A DNA stretch of 6,677 bases from CAYYJM01 sp964471755 (GTDB lineage Bacteria > Planctomycetota > Planctomycetia > Gemmatales > Gemmataceae): the NCBI GenBank assembly GCA_964471755.1, contig CAYYJM010000319.1:1-6677 (forward strand), in the 5' to 3' direction. The number at the start of each line of letters is the position of its first letter. The first letter of the stretch is position 1. The notes beneath the pieces were generated by a model. That model saw only the letters and a program-made list of their open reading frames with translations. It did no database searches and was not told the origin of the DNA. The position numbers and the translations under genes were made by a program. Below are positions 6,525 to 6,677 of this stretch, piece by piece.

Positions 6525-6543
6525 GGTGGGCGGGAGCGCCACC
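6525..6543. repeat. Short palindromic module related to the window-end repeat
   Basis: GGTGGGC at 6525-6531 is followed by GGGAGCGCCACC at 6532-6543, and GGTGG can pair with CCACC at its end. The same words recur in the larger inverted repeat to the right: GCCCACC at 6580-6586 is the reverse complement of GGTGGGC, and GGGAGCGCAGCGACACC at 6598-6614 equals GGGAGCGCCACC with AGCGA inserted. It looks like a shortened member of the same repeat family. Confidence 0.4.
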
Positions 6544-6571
6544 GACGCCAGATACCTCCCAAGGCCCGACA

Positions 6572-6677
6572 CAGCGCAGGCCCACCAATCCTCGCTCGGG
6601 AGCGCAGCGACACCGCAGATGGCTTGTTCTGAACGGTGTCGCTGCGCTCCCGTCGGAGCATCGGTGGGCCTGCGCTG
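6572..6677. repeat. Second large inverted repeat, running to the window edge
   Basis: The left arm at 6572-6614 and the right arm at 6635-6677 are 43 bases each and complementary at 38 positions. All five mismatches fall in the middle of the arms (6587-6596 on the left). The outer 15 bases (CAGCGCAGGCCCACC) and inner 17 bases (GGGAGCGCAGCGACACC) are exact. The loop is 20 bases. The right arm ends on the last base of the window, so the element may continue. Its words CGCAGCGA and GCAGG also occur in the repeat at 3873-4023. It lies upstream of the toroid/DUF4159 gene, well before the proposed promoter. Confidence 0.8.

Overview
The window is GC-rich bacterial chromosome with five intact protein genes. 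The best guess for the source is a planctomycete, possibly of the Gemmataceae type. This rests on remembered family distribution: long secreted proteins joining a terpenoid-cyclase-like toroid to DUF4159 domains, DUF5672 proteins, and intergenic palindromes built from words such as CGCAGCGA and GGTGGGC. It was not tested by any search.

Layout from left to right. Positions 3-182 look like the end of a rightward gene, but the reading frame is broken by an in-frame TGA at 42-44. Next is a small four-helix membrane protein (271-678, +) with a good ribosome binding site. It converges on a leftward two-gene operon: a DUF5672 glycosyltransferase-like protein (2767 to 1868) followed by a GT4-type glycosyltransferase (1854 to 700). 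Divergent from that operon, across a 174-base shared control region, is a PhyH-type Fe(II)/2-oxoglutarate dioxygenase (2942-3862, +). It ends 11 bases before a large, almost perfect inverted repeat (3873-4023) that nearly fills the gap to the convergent 794-residue secreted toroid/DUF4159 protein (6414 to 4030). Upstream of that gene are a probable promoter and a second large inverted repeat (6572-6677) that reaches the window edge.

How the genes may work together: the GT4 and DUF5672 proteins are almost certainly co-transcribed, and both look like glycan-building enzymes. The divergent dioxygenase may act in the same pathway, for example hydroxylating a lipid, sugar or small-molecule part of the glycan, but only the arrangement supports this. 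The toroid/DUF4159 protein is exported and has its own promoter. Nothing in the window ties it to the other genes. No tRNA, rRNA, CRISPR array, transposase or phage gene was seen.
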